Shown: in pieces, positions 33,519-44,564 of the stretch
Position numbering within the stretch: position 1 is the stretch's first letter
How the letters are laid out: every line of letters begins with the position of its first letter
Assembly (NCBI GenBank): GCA_026214975.1
Contig: CM047805.1
Span: 62,240,834 to 62,304,833 of the forward strand
Source: Gentiana macrophylla
Taxonomy: Eukaryota > Streptophyta > Magnoliopsida > Gentianales > Gentianaceae
Direction of reading: 5' to 3'
DNA: 64,000 nt
Program-made: the position numbers and the translations under genes
The notes under the pieces: model-generated
The model's database searches: none
What the model saw: the letters and a program-made list of their open reading frames with translations, nothing else
What the model was told of the DNA's origin: nothing

Positions 33519-35182
33519 TAATGGATAGTGACGTAAGTGTGTCTAGCCAAAGACACTAAAGAAAGGCGCTTGTTGGGAGTCAACCCAATAATAAGAATAG
33601 TTTTTTTATTATTTTGGATTATTTTGTTTTTTGTTGAATAAGGGGGGGCTAGTTTTGTCTTGTGTCGTCTAGGTTTTTGGTGGCGGTTTTTGTGGCCAGG
33701 TAACTTGCATGAGCTGAATTTGAAAAATCCATGTGATTCCTTCCTTCCTGCCGATGTTACATTTGTGCACTACTTTTCACATAGATTCGGTTTTTGTCAA
33801 TTTTTGCATTGCTTATGCTTTGTTCCATGATAAGGCCTTGTCTATCATCTTTTGTGCCCCTACCCCCGAGGTCCGTCTTGTTTTGTTTTTTTCAAGTGTG
33901 CAGGATATTCGCGATAGCACTTGTGAGCTTTCAGATGAAGCCAGTTTTCCGGTGGATGGTCCACAGTCTACTGATTTCTTCAAGCGTTTCTTGATCTGAC
34001 TCATGACCACTTCCAGAATTGCCAAATTCGAACTATAATCAGCTAAGTTTTTCTTATTCCGCACAACATGAGGACATGTTGTTATTTAAGTGTGGGGGAG
34101 GGATTGCTTGTACCTATGTGCTCAGTTTATTATGCTTATCTTTTGTGAAAAAAATTGAATTTTATTTTGAAATTTTTTTAAAAAAAATTGTCCCGAGCAT
34201 GATTTTATTTTGGCTTACTTACTTGTTATATTCCCATACTTGTGCTCAGTTGACTAGTATTTTAGCATAGACCTTTGATAAATAAGCCTTTACTCGAATT
34301 CTTTTCACGTAAGCCTCTTCGATGACGAGCTGAACTTAGGAAACTGTACCCATTTAAACCGATGATGTTTGATTCTGGTTATCAGACCGTTCGCTGAGTG
34401 CTAATGTCATGGAAATTGTAATATGTGCGTAGTTGGAATTAAAGTAGGAAGTATTGTGAGTATACCGAAGCCTGAATGTGATAAGTGAAACGTAACTACT
34501 GTGCTTTGGAAAAAGTTGTTTTAAAAAGAATGAATTAATTGGGTGTGTCGGAAGCTGGTCAATGATTGGAGTGAGGTAGGGCGTATCACGAATGTCCTAT
34601 ACCACTATGATGACCAAAAGCTCACGACAGTCAGAAGAAGCTGCCTTGTGATTTGAGTAAGGTAGGGTATATCTCGAATGTCCTATTCTGCTATGACGGG
34701 CAAGAGCTCATTCTGATGTGTGTTTAAATATGAAAGATAAATTAAATCAACTTACATAAGGAATTTGGTATGAATAAGTGAAAGACTTAGTTATCGCCTA
34801 CCTTATCCCCAGTATAGGCCAAGGTATATGTTGTAGGGAGTATCCTCTGGATACGACTGAAAAGATTTCGAAAACACATGTATTACTCTAGTCATGACAT
34901 GAGTAGTTTTGCAGGGCGTATGTATAGTCAGGGTAATTCATTATCTGTTTCTAATGGGTATTGGTTGGTTAGCTTGACTTTAATTGTCAAGTGTGGAACC
35001 AGTGGAAGTTGAAGAAGGCTTTGCACACACTACACATTTGAGTAATCGTTTATTACATGGGATGTATGTTTTTGATGCTAGTCGACCGGTTGTGATATGG
35101 AATATGGGATTTTTGCATGAGTAAGCCTATGTCGTCTTGTTTTGTTTTGCTCGGGACGAGCAAAAGCTAAGTGTGGGGGATT
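33519..35182 (+). other. 3' non-coding region of G1
   Basis: Shared in order with G2 and G3. It holds hairpin TTGGG...CCCAA (33,573-33,588), the block TTTTCCGGTGGATGGTCCAC (33,945-33,964) and GAGGACATG followed by AAGTGTGGGGGAGGGA (34,088-34,103, an internal polypurine-like motif). Further on are a pair of ~86-bp-spaced repeats (34,563 and 34,649), hairpin TTTTGCTCG/CGAGCAAAA (35,145-35,165) and the terminal polypurine tract AAGTGTGGGGGA (35,169-35,180). No gene seen. Confidence 0.75.
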
Positions 35183-35858
35183 TGTTAATGGTGATTTTTA
35201 CGATATATATGATATTATTTCGTAGCAATTTCCTTCGTGTTTTATTACTTTTTATAGAAAAGTAAGTGTTTAAATGATTTATTGAGAGGATGCATATGAA
35301 ATTGGTTTAAATGCAAAATCGAGCTTATTACATGTTTTTATCGATGATTTTTCCATCAATATATATGGTGCTACATTTTGCACGCTTTGATTATCTTGTA
35401 GGTACGCTTGCATGGCAATGAAGGAGCTTAAACGATGTTCTGTTGAAGATTAAATAGAAGGAGAAAGATGCATATTGAACTTGGAGTGAAGATAAGAAAG
35501 CTTTGAAGAACTAAACGCGCGTTTATCTCTGTTTCACTTGGATGGCGTCGAAGCATGGACTGGCGTCCACTGGAGCTACTCAATTCAGGAAAGCATGATT
35601 TTTTTACCCAAACGGGCGTCCAGAAGAGTGGACTGGCGTCCAGGAGGAGAAGTTGGATCAGGATGTTCAGATTTTTAGTGAACAAGCGTTTGAAAATGTA
35701 TAGGACGGGCGTCTGATCCAGCTCGGCCCGACTCGAAGAAATCCAGCACAGTGGACGGGCGTCCGACAATCCAGACGGGCGTTCACCCCTTTAAACGGGC
35801 GTCCAGTCCGCCGACTTCAGCGTAGCCGACTTAAAAACCTATTTATAGTCGCGTTTTT
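35183..35858 (+). repeat. 3' LTR of G1, first part
   Basis: Starts TGTTAATGGTGATTTTTACG. Aligns with 29,753-30,413 of the 5' LTR. Interrupted after GCGTTTTT by G2; TTTTT (35,854-35,858) is the target duplication. Confidence 0.9.
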
Positions 35859-37377
35859 TGTTAAGGGTGAAATTATATGATTTATAACGTTATATTTTAT
35901 AATGTTTTCCCCCATATTCGTATTAATTGCATGGGAATTAAGTGTTTAAATGAATTATTGAGCAAATAATATTTTTAATGAGTTAATCGCAAAGTTGGTG
36001 AATTTATATGTTTTAATTATGATTTTATGTTTATTGAATTATGTTACGCTTTATGTGTTTTTGATGTCATGTAGGTACTTGTTTGAGGCTAAATTGATGA
36101 TCAAATGTTGATAAAACTCGAGCTAAATCAAGATAGAGGAGATAATGGTGAGTTGGATTGAGAAGGAAAAGAGATAGATTTGAAGAAATCCTTTTTTGAT
36201 CGAAGATGGGTGGCGTCAGATCAGCGTAACGAGCGCCCACCTTGCAAAGCAACCCCTGGACGGGCGTTTGAAGACCTTAAACGGGCGCCCGAAGGAAAAT
36301 TTAATACTGAGAGTTTGGACGCCGAGCGATCGGTGGCGTTCACCTCCGTCCGTGAAGGCTGGCTGGACGAGCGCCCAAGATAGTGGACGGGCGCCCAAGC
36401 ACCGCCTTAGCCCTAAACCGACCTAAAAATCTATAAATAGGCACAATTTCTCAAACCCTAGACACACAATTTGAACCCTAAACCCAGGAGCAGCTTGGCT
36501 GCGTTTTTATTCTATTTTCTTCCAGTTTATGCAATTAGATTCATAGATTAGATTAGCTACTTTTCATGTCTTTTTATTCATCAATTTCAAGTCTCACGAA
36601 GATGATAAGAGGCTAGACCTCTTTTGAACGAAAGGTGTGAAGCCTATCCATCAACTATTCAGATTCGAATCGTGATTGTTTTGTGAGTTCTTTAATACAA
36701 GTTGTTTCTTTTATCATGTTTACATTGTTTATTGCGAATTATATCGAAAGATGTTTGCTTTTGTGTTTGTTTTATGTGATGAAAATCATGTTAACTTTAG
36801 AACACCATGATAAAAGAGTAGATCTTTAATCTATAAAACGAAAGTTAATAGGTTAGATTTCTAGGTTAGAGACGTTAGAGTTTCCACCTTTGTTTTGAAA
36901 AGCGTTAATCTGTAAATCGAAAGATAAAGATTGATAGGAGAACCATCTAAGAAATTAGAGGTCGTACTTAGATAAGGCAAATCACAACTTGATTATAATC
37001 ACGAAATAATCTGAATAGGATCTGAATGTTGATAGGATAGGTGGATCAACTGTTCATTCGTTTGTTATAACTTGATTCAAATCTCTTGAAACTTGAATTG
37101 TTTAGCTTTAGTTACTTTTTTTTCGCACTCTAGTTTAGTTAGTTTATCGCTTTCAATCTTTCCTAGCATTGGATTAATCTCCTCTGTCTAGTTACTTTTA
37201 TGCAATATTTGTTTAGGTTAGTTTTCGTGACAATAATTAGTTAAAAACAAAAGCTAGGGTTCACAATCGTCTAATTCCCCGTAAGATCGACCCGGCATTA
37301 GCCTCCATACTACGATCCTTATACTTGAGGTTAACCGGTTTATTACTTGTTGCTTTATATTGATAAAATCCGGGACA
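35859..37377 (+). repeat. 5' LTR of G2 (1519 bp)
   Basis: Starts TGTTAAGGGTGAAATTATAT, ends AAAATCCGGGACA. TATA box TATAAATAG at 36,432-36,440. A CpG-rich array (36,207-36,396) precedes it; the last unit, GGACGGGCGCCC (36,385-36,396), is 35 bp upstream of the TATA box. Confidence 0.9.
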
Positions 37378-37383
37378 AGTTTT

Positions 37384-37401
37384 TGGCGCCGTTGCCGGGG
37401 A
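37384..37401 (+). other. Primer binding site of G2 (tRNA-Asp)
   Basis: TGGCGCCGTTGCCGGGGA, 6 bp after the LTR, identical to the G1 PBS. Confidence 0.9.
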
Positions 37402-37629
37402 ACCGGACGGTTGCCTAGTTTTTGTTCTAGTTTTTATTTTGCTTTCAATTCCTGTTTTTAGGTTAGATATTTTCAATTTCTGTTTGTGGTTAGTAGTTTA
37501 GTTGTTTTTGTTCAATTGTCTGTCGTTTTAATTGTGTTTTTGTTAGTAGTTAATATAAAATCTTTACTCTTAATTTATACTCTGTTTTCTGTTTACCACG
37601 CTCTGTTTTCCTAATCGTTTCTGCCCAGT

Positions 37630-37886
37630 TGGACGAGCGTCCGTTCTACCAGACGCCCGTCCAGTTCTTGCTTCAGTCGGACGAGCGTTTAGTTTACTGG
37701 ACGCCCGTCCGCTGAAAATTCCTCAATCCTGAATCAGATTCTGACCTACAGACGAGCGTTCATACTTCTGGACGCCCGTCCAAAGGAACTCTGAAAGAGC
37801 GGACGAGCGTTCATGTTTTGAACGCCCGTCCATTCTGGACTTTGGTCAGACGCTAGTCCATAATTTTGACGCGACCGTCCGCCTCT
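37630..37886 (+). repeat. Tandem hairpin array in the G2 leader
   Basis: Five successive units of roughly 40-60 bp, each holding a GGACGAGCGT-type word followed about 10-15 nt later by GACGCCCGTCC, its near reverse complement. Every unit can fold as a stem-loop. The last is divergent (GACGCTAGTCC/GCGACCGTCC). It lies between PBS and gag, so it would be part of genomic RNA. The rest of the leader (37,402-38,048) is T/C-rich without other features. Confidence 0.7.
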
Positions 37887-38048
37887 TTTCCTTCTATCAT
37901 CTTCTTTTCTCTCGCTTTTCTTTCTCTAGGTTTTGATCTTAGATTAGATTATAAGTCTTTAGTTTAAGTCGTTATGTTTCTTAGTTTATAGTTCTCCTTC
38001 TCTCTTTCTTTCTTTCCTGCTCAACATCTTGATCTTGGATCCCGGTGT

Positions 38049-40371
38049 ATGCAAACTCGTAGTCAGAGGGGACCACTAATCTACTCCCCTGACCCCGAGC
38101 GGACCATAGTCCGGCCCAATAGGCGGAAACTTCGGTTCGACGAAGGAACCGCTCTAGATCAAGAATTTGAGCATTATCTTTCAGGAGAAATCGAAAGAAT
38201 AGTAATAATGGCAGCGGAAGATAGACGGACGTTGGCCGACTATGCCATGCCTGGCACAGTCACCATCAACCCCGCAATTGTTATGCCAGCCATTACTGCT
38301 CCAACTTTCGAGCTAAAGCCAGGACTTATTCAGATGATGCAGCATGCATCGATTTTTCACGGCTATCAATCGAGAACCCCACACTCACCTACACACATTT
38401 CTACACATATGCGGTACTACCCGTATCCAAGGTGTAAGTGAGGACGCAATCAAGCTCAAACTTTTCCCATTTTCCTTGGGGAAGCACTAGAGTGGTATCA
38501 CTCTCTCCCTTGGAATCCATTACGACTGGCTGGACTTGAAAGAGAATTTTTGAGTCAATATTTCCCTCCGTCAAAGACATTGAAGATTTGAATGAAATCT
38601 TCACGTTCCGTCGCGAGGAAAATGAGTCTTTCTTTGATTCTTTGGAAAAGGTTCAAGTCCCTCCTCCGAAAATGTCCCCATCATGGCATGCCGATGCAAA
38701 GGCAAGTCAATACATTCTTTAGCGGATTGACCGAGCTCACTAAGGGCATGGTCAATAGTTCATCTGGCGGGCGTTTTTAAGAAGACTCAGACGAAGGATG
38801 GGCATTGTTCAAGACATTGCCAAATATAACTATGCTCCATCCTATCAAGCTATTCAGGCACCTCCTCCTCCTCCCAAGGTCGAGGAAGTGACTATGCAGA
38901 ATCTGATTGCCATGTTGCAAAAGCAAATGGCTAACTCTCAACTGACAACATCCCAAACTGTTCCCAATCCGAGTAATCAGACTCTTTCGTTTCCACAGAA
39001 CTCTCAGGTTCTGTATTGCGAAAATTGCTGTCAACCTGGCCACATGTCTACCCAGTGTCAATTTCAATCCCCCGCTGCTCATCAAGTCAACGCTGTTCAT
39101 AATAATGGACAGTATAATCCAATCACATGCCAAGTATGTGATGATCCGGGCACATCTTGCTCTCGTTTCGTCCCATGATTGGACAAAATGCGTAGTGAAT
39201 GCTTTTCGCCGCCTAATCCTAGGTTCAATAACCAATTCTCTGGCCAGAATAACGCTCAAAATCAGGGCTTCGGCCAGAATCCGAGTTTCAATCAGAATCC
39301 AAACTCGAACTTCAATTCTAACCCGAATTTCAATAGAAACCCTGGTTTTGGTTCAAACCAAAACTCTAATTTTTCCAATCAAACACAAAGGTTTAATCAG
39401 AATTGGCCCTCCATTTCCAATCCCAATTATCGAATCGCCCGACCGACCACAAAATCAAAATTTTCCAATTCTCAAGGCCCTCGAATTCCAATGACCTCAA
39501 GGTGAATGGAACTCATTCAAAGAGGAGCAAAATAAGAACATTCGGCTCGATGAGTACCAATAAGAACCTTGAAAGACAGATAGGGTAAATTGGTCGAGCG
39601 ATTAGCATCAAGACCCCTGGGCATCCGCCCGATTTTACGAGAAAAATCCTAAGAGGCGGTCATGTTGCTCAGCCGATTTGAGTTAAAGAGCCAATGTAAT
39701 CGACCTCGTACCAACAATGCATTATGGACAAGAGGAGGCGGTACAATGAGTTTAAGCGGTATACTGGTGAGTGGCCCCCCTGGCTTTCAGGGAAACCACT
39801 AGCCCCTCATGCCATTGATAAGGCAGGAGGGGAAATTGAGCACCCATCATCCCCTTGGCTGCAAGCAAGTAATCAGGTGGCTGATCCCCTGATAGGTGAA
39901 AAGGTTGGAAATCCTCAGGTGGCTGTTCCCCTGAGGACTGAACAAGTTGGAAATCCTCAAGTGGCTGATCCCTTGAGGACTGAAAAAGGAAAAGAAAGTC
40001 AGGTGGCTGATCCCCTGACTACGAAAGCTTCTGAAAAGACGGTTCGATGGAAGGATTTGGAAGACAAAGCTATCAGCGCATCCTCAAAGAGAGTCTTTTC
40101 CGAGAGTGATCTGAAGAAGCTTCCGTTTCCACCGAGGAAGAGCAACATTCCATTGGTTGAAGACAAAAAGTACGAGAAGGTGCTAAACCTTCTGAAAAAT
40201 ACTCAGGTAAATCTGCCATTATCCGAGGTCTTGGTCGAGATGCCTAAGTATACAAAGTTCATCAAGGATGTTGTATCTTCCAAGAAGAAGTTAGCAGGAA
40301 TGGATCAAGCGGTTGGTAAGGAGTGTTCTCTGGTCAATAATGAAAGCTTACCAATCAAGAGAAGCGACCAG
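38049..40371 (+). pseudogene. gag of G2 (frameshifted)
   Basis: ATG 38,049 (MQTRSQRGPLIYSPDPE) is open to 38,441. The capsid (Retrotrans_gag type) continues in other phases with AIKLKLFPFSLGEALEWYHS, YFPPSKT and GLTELTKGMVNSSSGG to about 38,780. A Gln-rich segment follows (38,798-39,178) with knuckle-like CENCCQPGHMSTQC (CX2CX4HX4C). Then comes an Asn/Phe/Gln-rich low-complexity stretch (39,179-39,505). Segment 39,724-40,407 carries a short repeat, roughly (G/E)NPQVA(D/V)PLRTE, three to four times, before the protease. Confidence 0.75.
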
Positions 40372-40790
40372 GAAAATTTGTGCTCACATTGCGGATGGGA
40401 GGTCTAGTCTTCCCAAATTCCTTATGTGACACGGGCGCATCTATCGCCTTGATGCCATTGTGCGTCAGGTGCAAGCAACTGGTTTACAAAGTCTTCTAGA
40501 ACCCACGACCATGAATTTGCGATTCGTTGATAGATCTTCTAAGAAAGCCTCGGGAATCCTAAAGGGCGTATTAGTTCAAATAGATAGGTTTACCTTTCCG
40601 GTTGACCTGATGCGTCTTAGATATTGAGAAAAGTGAAAATGTCCCTTTGATTCTTGGAAGACCTTTCCTATCTACGACTAGAGCCCTCATCGATTGTGAT
40701 GGTGGGCATGTGACCATTCGAGTTGGTGACCAGGAGGTGAGTTATAGTGTTTCCAAATCTATCAATGTACCGTCTGGATCTCAAACCGGC
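40372..40790 (+). pseudogene. Aspartic protease of G2 (broken)
   Basis: The catalytic region reads CDTGASIALM near 40,425-40,455, in a phase offset from both neighbours. G3 reads CDLGASISLMPLSV at the same place, the form usual in Athila. The closing motif ILGRPFLSTTRALIDCDGG opens the frame at 40,647. At least two phase changes separate the two motifs. Confidence 0.75.
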
Positions 40791-42060
40791 TTTTCCATTG
40801 AGGAGACCTTTGATGATTACGATGACTTCATGGATAAGCAAGTCATAGCGGTAGAATCAGAATATGAGCGACTAATTGATAATCTGAATAATCATGGTGT
40901 GGTCAATCTAGATCAGTTAGCAGCTGAATTTGAGGATGATCTAAGAGAAGAAGCCTTGGCAGTAGGACCACTGAGTAAGCTCGGGGATGTTGAGTTGAAG
41001 AGTGGCGATCTTAAATCAAGTCCAGAGGATCCTCCCGTAGATTTGCATCTGAAGCCGTTGCCTAAACATCTTAAGTATGTGTTTTTAAGAGAAGGTGACA
41101 AGCTTCCTTTGATCATCTCTCTGCAAGCTATCTCGTATAGAAGAGCTTAAATTGTTAAACGTCTTGCGCAAAAATGAAAGAGCCTTTGGATGGCAGGTGG
41201 GAGATATCCGAGGGATATCTCCCGACATCTGTATGCACAAAATCAAGACTGAGGAGGGTGCAAAACGAGTTAGACAGCCTCAGAGAAGGCTCAACCCTCA
41301 CATGCAAGAGGTAGTCAAGAAGGAAATTATCAAGCTTCTAGATATGGGTATCATATACGCCATTGCAGACAGTGAGTGGGTATCCCCAACTCAGGTAGTT
41401 CCCAAGAAAGGTGGAATTACTATTGAGAAGAATGAGAAGGGAGAGGAGATAGCATTGAGACTTGTCACTGGTTACAGAGTCTGCATCGATTATCGAAAGC
41501 TCAATGAGGTCACACTGAAAGATCATTTTCCACTTCCATTCATTGACCAGATGCTTGAGCGTCTGGCGGGGCACGATTCTCTTCGCTTCCTGGATGGATA
41601 TTCAGGATACTTCCAGATACCCATCGATCCTGTTGACCAAGAGAAGACCACTTTCACTTGCCCTTATGGGACATTCGCCTACAGGCGGATGCCATTTGGT
41701 CTCTGTAATGCCCCGGCCACCTTTTAAAGGTGTATGATGGCAATCTTTGACGGGCTAGTTGAAAAGTGCATGGAGATTTTTATGGATGATTTCTCGGTCT
41801 TTGGTCAATCCTTCGATGATTGCCTCGATAATCTTGATCAGGTGTTGTCATGATGTGTGGAGAAGGATTTAGTGCTTAATTGGGAAAAATGCCATTTCAT
41901 GGTAGATGAAGGCATAGTCCTTGGCCACAAAGTGTCAGCCAAAGGTATAGAAGTAGATAGGGCCAAGGTAGAAGCCATTGAGAAGATGAGTTATCCTAAG
42001 AATGTACGCGAAGTCAGAGGTTTCCTCGGACATGTCGGTTTCTATAGGAGATTCATCCAA
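40791..42060 (+). pseudogene. Reverse transcriptase of G2 (broken by stops)
   Basis: Linker (DDFMDKQVIAVESEYERL, LKPLPKHLKYVFL) to 41,150, then a stop/phase change. 41,152-41,727 is open with RQPQRRLNPHMQEVVKKEI, SEWVSPTQVVPKKGG, CIDYRKLNEVTLKDHFPLPF, FLDGYSGYFQIPI (catalytic Asp) and YRRMPFGLCNAPATF. TAA at 41,725 stands where G3 has CAA. The catalytic IFMDDFSVFGQSFDD follows, then a TGA near 41,850, then 41,857 onward with EKCHFMVDEGIVLGH and REVRGFLGHVGFYRR. All polymerase motifs are recognisable. The stops are single-base differences from G3. Confidence 0.9.
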
Positions 42061-42543
42061 GATTTTTCCAAAGTAGCCAAGCCCCTATCTACTCTGCTCA
42101 AGGAAGACGTTGAGTTCGATTTCGATGATAGCTGCAAGCATGCGTTTGAGGAGCTCAAAAATCGTCTGATTTCTGCTCCAATTCTTATTTCACCTGACTG
42201 GAACTTACCCTTTGAGCTTATGTGCGATGCATCCAACTATCTTTGTTGGTGCGATATTAGAGCAAAAGCTTAATGGAAAGTTCGACCTATCTATTATGCC
42301 GAGCCACACACATCGAATCCTTCTCAAGTTAACTACACGACCACCGAAAGGAATTATTAGCCGTAGTCTTTGCTATGGATAAGTTTCGTAGTTACTGCTG
42401 GGTGCTCAAGTGATTGTGTGGGTGATCACGCCGCTTATGCGTTATCTCATGACCAAAAGGAAGCTAAACCGCGCTATCGCGCTGGATACCGACCTCCAAG
42501 AGTTTGACGTTCAAATCAAAGATAAGAAGAGGCGGTGAGAACG
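42061..42543 (+). pseudogene. RNase H of G2 (degraded)
   Basis: Starts after the RT connection with LSTLLKEDVEFDFDDSCKHA, then APILISPDWNLPFELMCDAS (catalytic Asp of RNase H). From 42,240 to 42,540 small indels break the frame, although YYAEPH-, TTTE- and ADHV-type landmarks can be followed in different phases. The region joins directly onto the integrase frame. Confidence 0.7.
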
Positions 42544-42544
42544 A

Positions 42545-44023
42545 GTGGCGGATCATGTTTCTAGGATGATAAGTGAGGAAAAGGGTGATCTCGAAGATAT
42601 AGATCTTTACTTTCCTCTAGAAAACATCATGTTGATCGATGGCCGCTCTCCTGATGTTCCATGGTATTCGTCCATTGTGAATTACCTTCATGCCCGTTAC
42701 CTTGACCCCGAAATGTCGTATCAAGAGAAGAAGAAGTTCTTCTCTGATATGAAATATTTCGTTTGGGATGAACCTTATCTGTTCAAGATCTGCAAAGATG
42801 GTTTGCTTAGGAGATGCGTTCCTGAATCTGAGCAACAAGAGATTATCGAGCAATGCCATAGTGGACCCACAGGTGGTCACTTTGGTCCTTGGAAGACGGT
42901 TGCTAAGATCTTCCAGTCCGGTTTCTATTGGCCTACAATCTTTAAGGATACAGAAGCCTTCTGTAAAGCTTGCGATAGATGTCAAAGAACCGGAACTCTG
43001 ACAAGGCATTTCGACATGCCTTTAAAACCCATCTTAGAGTGCGAAGTCTTTGATGTTTGGGGCATCGATTTTATGGGACCTTTCCCATCATCGTGTGGCA
43101 ACAAATACATCTTAGTCTACGTTGATTATGTTTCGAAATGGGTGGAGGCAGTGGCCACTCCTCACAATGATCATAAAACGGTCATGAAATTTCTGAAGAA
43201 GAACATCTTTGTGAGATTTGGATGTCCTCGAGCCTTGATCAGTGATGAAGGAACGCATTTCTGCAACCGACCTCTAGAGAAAGTTCTTGAAAAGTATGGT
43301 GTTCGCCATAAGACCGGCACACCATACCATCCGATGACTAGCGGTCAGGTTGAGCGAAGCAACCAAAGCATCAAGCAAATCCTGGAAAAGACAGTGAACA
43401 GTCATAGAAAGGACTGGAGTTTGAAATTGGATGATGCACTATGGGCGTATAGGACTGCTTATAAAACCCCTATGGGTACATCTCCATATCAGATGGTTTA
43501 CGGCAAGCCATGTCATCTGCCAGTTGAGTTAGAGCATAGGGCTTATTGGGCGACGAAGTTTCTTAACTTTGATTCCCAAACTTGTGGAAAACATCGACTG
43601 CAGCAGCTGCATGAGTTAGACGAGTTCCGACTCCAGGCTTATGAAAGCGCCAGGATTAGTAAAGAGAAGATGAAACTACTCCATGACGCCAAGATAAAGA
43701 AGAGAGAATTCCAGGTCGGCGAGCAAGTTCTCTTATACAATTCTAGGTTACATTTGTTTCCTGGGAAGTTGAGAAAACGTTGGTCCGGTCCTTTTGAGAT
43801 TCTCCAAATCATTCCTGGAGGTGTTCTAGAACTACGCGGTTATCCAGATCAACCGTTTCGAGTTAATGGTCAAAGGTGCAAGCACTACATTGGTGAACCT
43901 AAAGAAAAACCTTTGATTGTTAAATTTCTCGATATTCTCGGATGTGGTGTTACAGAGGTCAATGAATTTGGCGAGTTTTCATCCGATTTATTCTCCGAGG
44001 ATGACGGTATTGGTTCATCGTGA
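42545..44023 (+). CDS. Integrase of G2 (intact 492-codon frame)
   Basis: Open from MADHVSRMI to a TGA at 44,021-44,023. In the native element this would be the C-terminal part of a larger polyprotein; the ATG is internal. Zinc-binding HHCC domain: [15 protein letters not shown] ... [11 protein letters not shown]. Catalytic core: Asp in [10 protein letters not shown], Asp in LISDEGTHF, Glu in [12 protein letters not shown]. The C-terminal region has [20 protein letters not shown] and [16 protein letters not shown], diagnostic of Athila, then a beta-rich tail ([19 protein letters not shown]). No chromodomain. All catalytic residues are present. It is the only complete pol enzyme in G2. Confidence 0.9.
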   Translation: MADHVSRMISEEKGDLEDIDLYFPLENIMLIDGRSPDVPWYSSIVNYLHARYLDPEMSYQEKKKFFSDMKYFVWDEPYLFKICKDGLLRRCVPESEQQEIIEQCHSGPTGGHFGPWKTVAKIFQSGFYWPTIFKDTEAFCKACDRCQRTGTLTRHFDMPLKPILECEVFDVWGIDFMGPFPSSCGNKYILVYVDYVSKWVEAVATPHNDHKTVMKFLKKNIFVRFGCPRALISDEGTHFCNRPLEKVLEKYGVRHKTGTPYHPMTSGQVERSNQSIKQILEKTVNSHRKDWSLKLDDALWAYRTAYKTPMGTSPYQMVYGKPCHLPVELEHRAYWATKFLNFDSQTCGKHRLQQLHELDEFRLQAYESARISKEKMKLLHDAKIKKREFQVGEQVLLYNSRLHLFPGKLRKRWSGPFEILQIIPGGVLELRGYPDQPFRVNGQRCKHYIGEPKEKPLIVKFLDILGCGVTEVNEFGEFSSDLFSEDDGIGSS

Positions 44024-44112
44024 AGTTCTAGCGGTAGTTGGGATATGGAGGAGTATGAAAAGAGCAAAAGCTTAAACGTCATCGGAGGAATCAGAGAAGA
44101 AAGAAATCAGCC

Positions 44113-44253
44113 ATGGGGAAGATTAAACGAGTTTGGAAGGCTATAAAAGATTTTACCCCATGTGTTAGATGCTGTTTCTGCAGCCACACTACGGACCGAG
44201 GCTTAAACGAGGTAGTGGCTGGCAGAAAGGTTAAATGGCCTGATCCAGGCTGA
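44113..44253 (+). CDS. 46-aa micro-ORF downstream of integrase (G2)
   Basis: ATG 44,113 to TGA 44,251. The product is basic at the N-terminus (MGKIKRVWKAIKDF), has a cysteine cluster CVRCCFCSH at residues 19-27 and ends AGRKVKWPDPG. G3 has the same 46-codon ORF at 53,131-53,271, also free of stops and indels. An upstream in-frame basic stretch is partly conserved, so the protein may once have begun earlier (WDMEEY, about 44,039-44,056). Unknown function; four closely spaced Cys plus His could bind a metal. Confidence 0.55.
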   Translation: MGKIKRVWKAIKDFTPCVRCCFCSHTTDRGLNEVVAGRKVKWPDPG

Positions 44254-44564
44254 GCTTCAAATGTGTCGAGCTAACAACAATAACCATTAGCGCTACTAGG
44301 AGGCATCCTAGATATCCCTTATTATATTAGTTTCTTTCTTTAGTTATTTTTCCTTGTCCTAGTTGTTTTAATCTTATTCGGATTGTGTTGTTTTTGTCAG
44401 TCAGCCGTCCTAGGCTTATAAAGGGTCGAAGTGTTGTTTTGCTTACGAATTCCTCTTATCTTTATCTCTATCACTTTTGCGCGATATGATATAATCCCTT
44501 GTATCCCCCGAGGTATTTCTTTGTTTTTCAAGTGTGCAGGATATTTTCGATAGCGATTGTGAGT
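44254..44564 (+). other. Start of the G2 3' region, before G3
   Basis: T-rich non-coding sequence with the hairpin at 44,296. It ends ...AGTGTGCAGGATATTTTCGA...TTGTGAGT, where G3 is inserted. It resumes at 56,382. Confidence 0.7.
44296..44311 (+). other. Conserved hairpin behind the micro-ORF (G2)
   Basis: CTAGGA GGCA TCCTAG, a 6-bp stem. It is preceded by GCGCTA, as in G3 (53,314-53,328); the corresponding G1 hairpin is at 33,573-33,588, preceded by GGCGCTTG. Stem bases differ between elements but pairing is kept. Confidence 0.6.

Noticed and set aside
33733..33999. Host gene in the G1 3' region
   Set aside because: The short frames are not conserved as protein in G2 or G3, whereas the nucleotide motifs are.
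37630..37886. CRISPR-like array
   Set aside because: Spacing and repeats are irregular, words alternate in orientation, and the setting is a plant retrotransposon leader; best read as hairpin repeats.
40425..40455. Functional difference between DTG (G2) and DLG (G3) in the protease
   Set aside because: The change is CTG to ACG within a patch of CTG-type discrepancies and the frame is broken there, so it may be an artefact.
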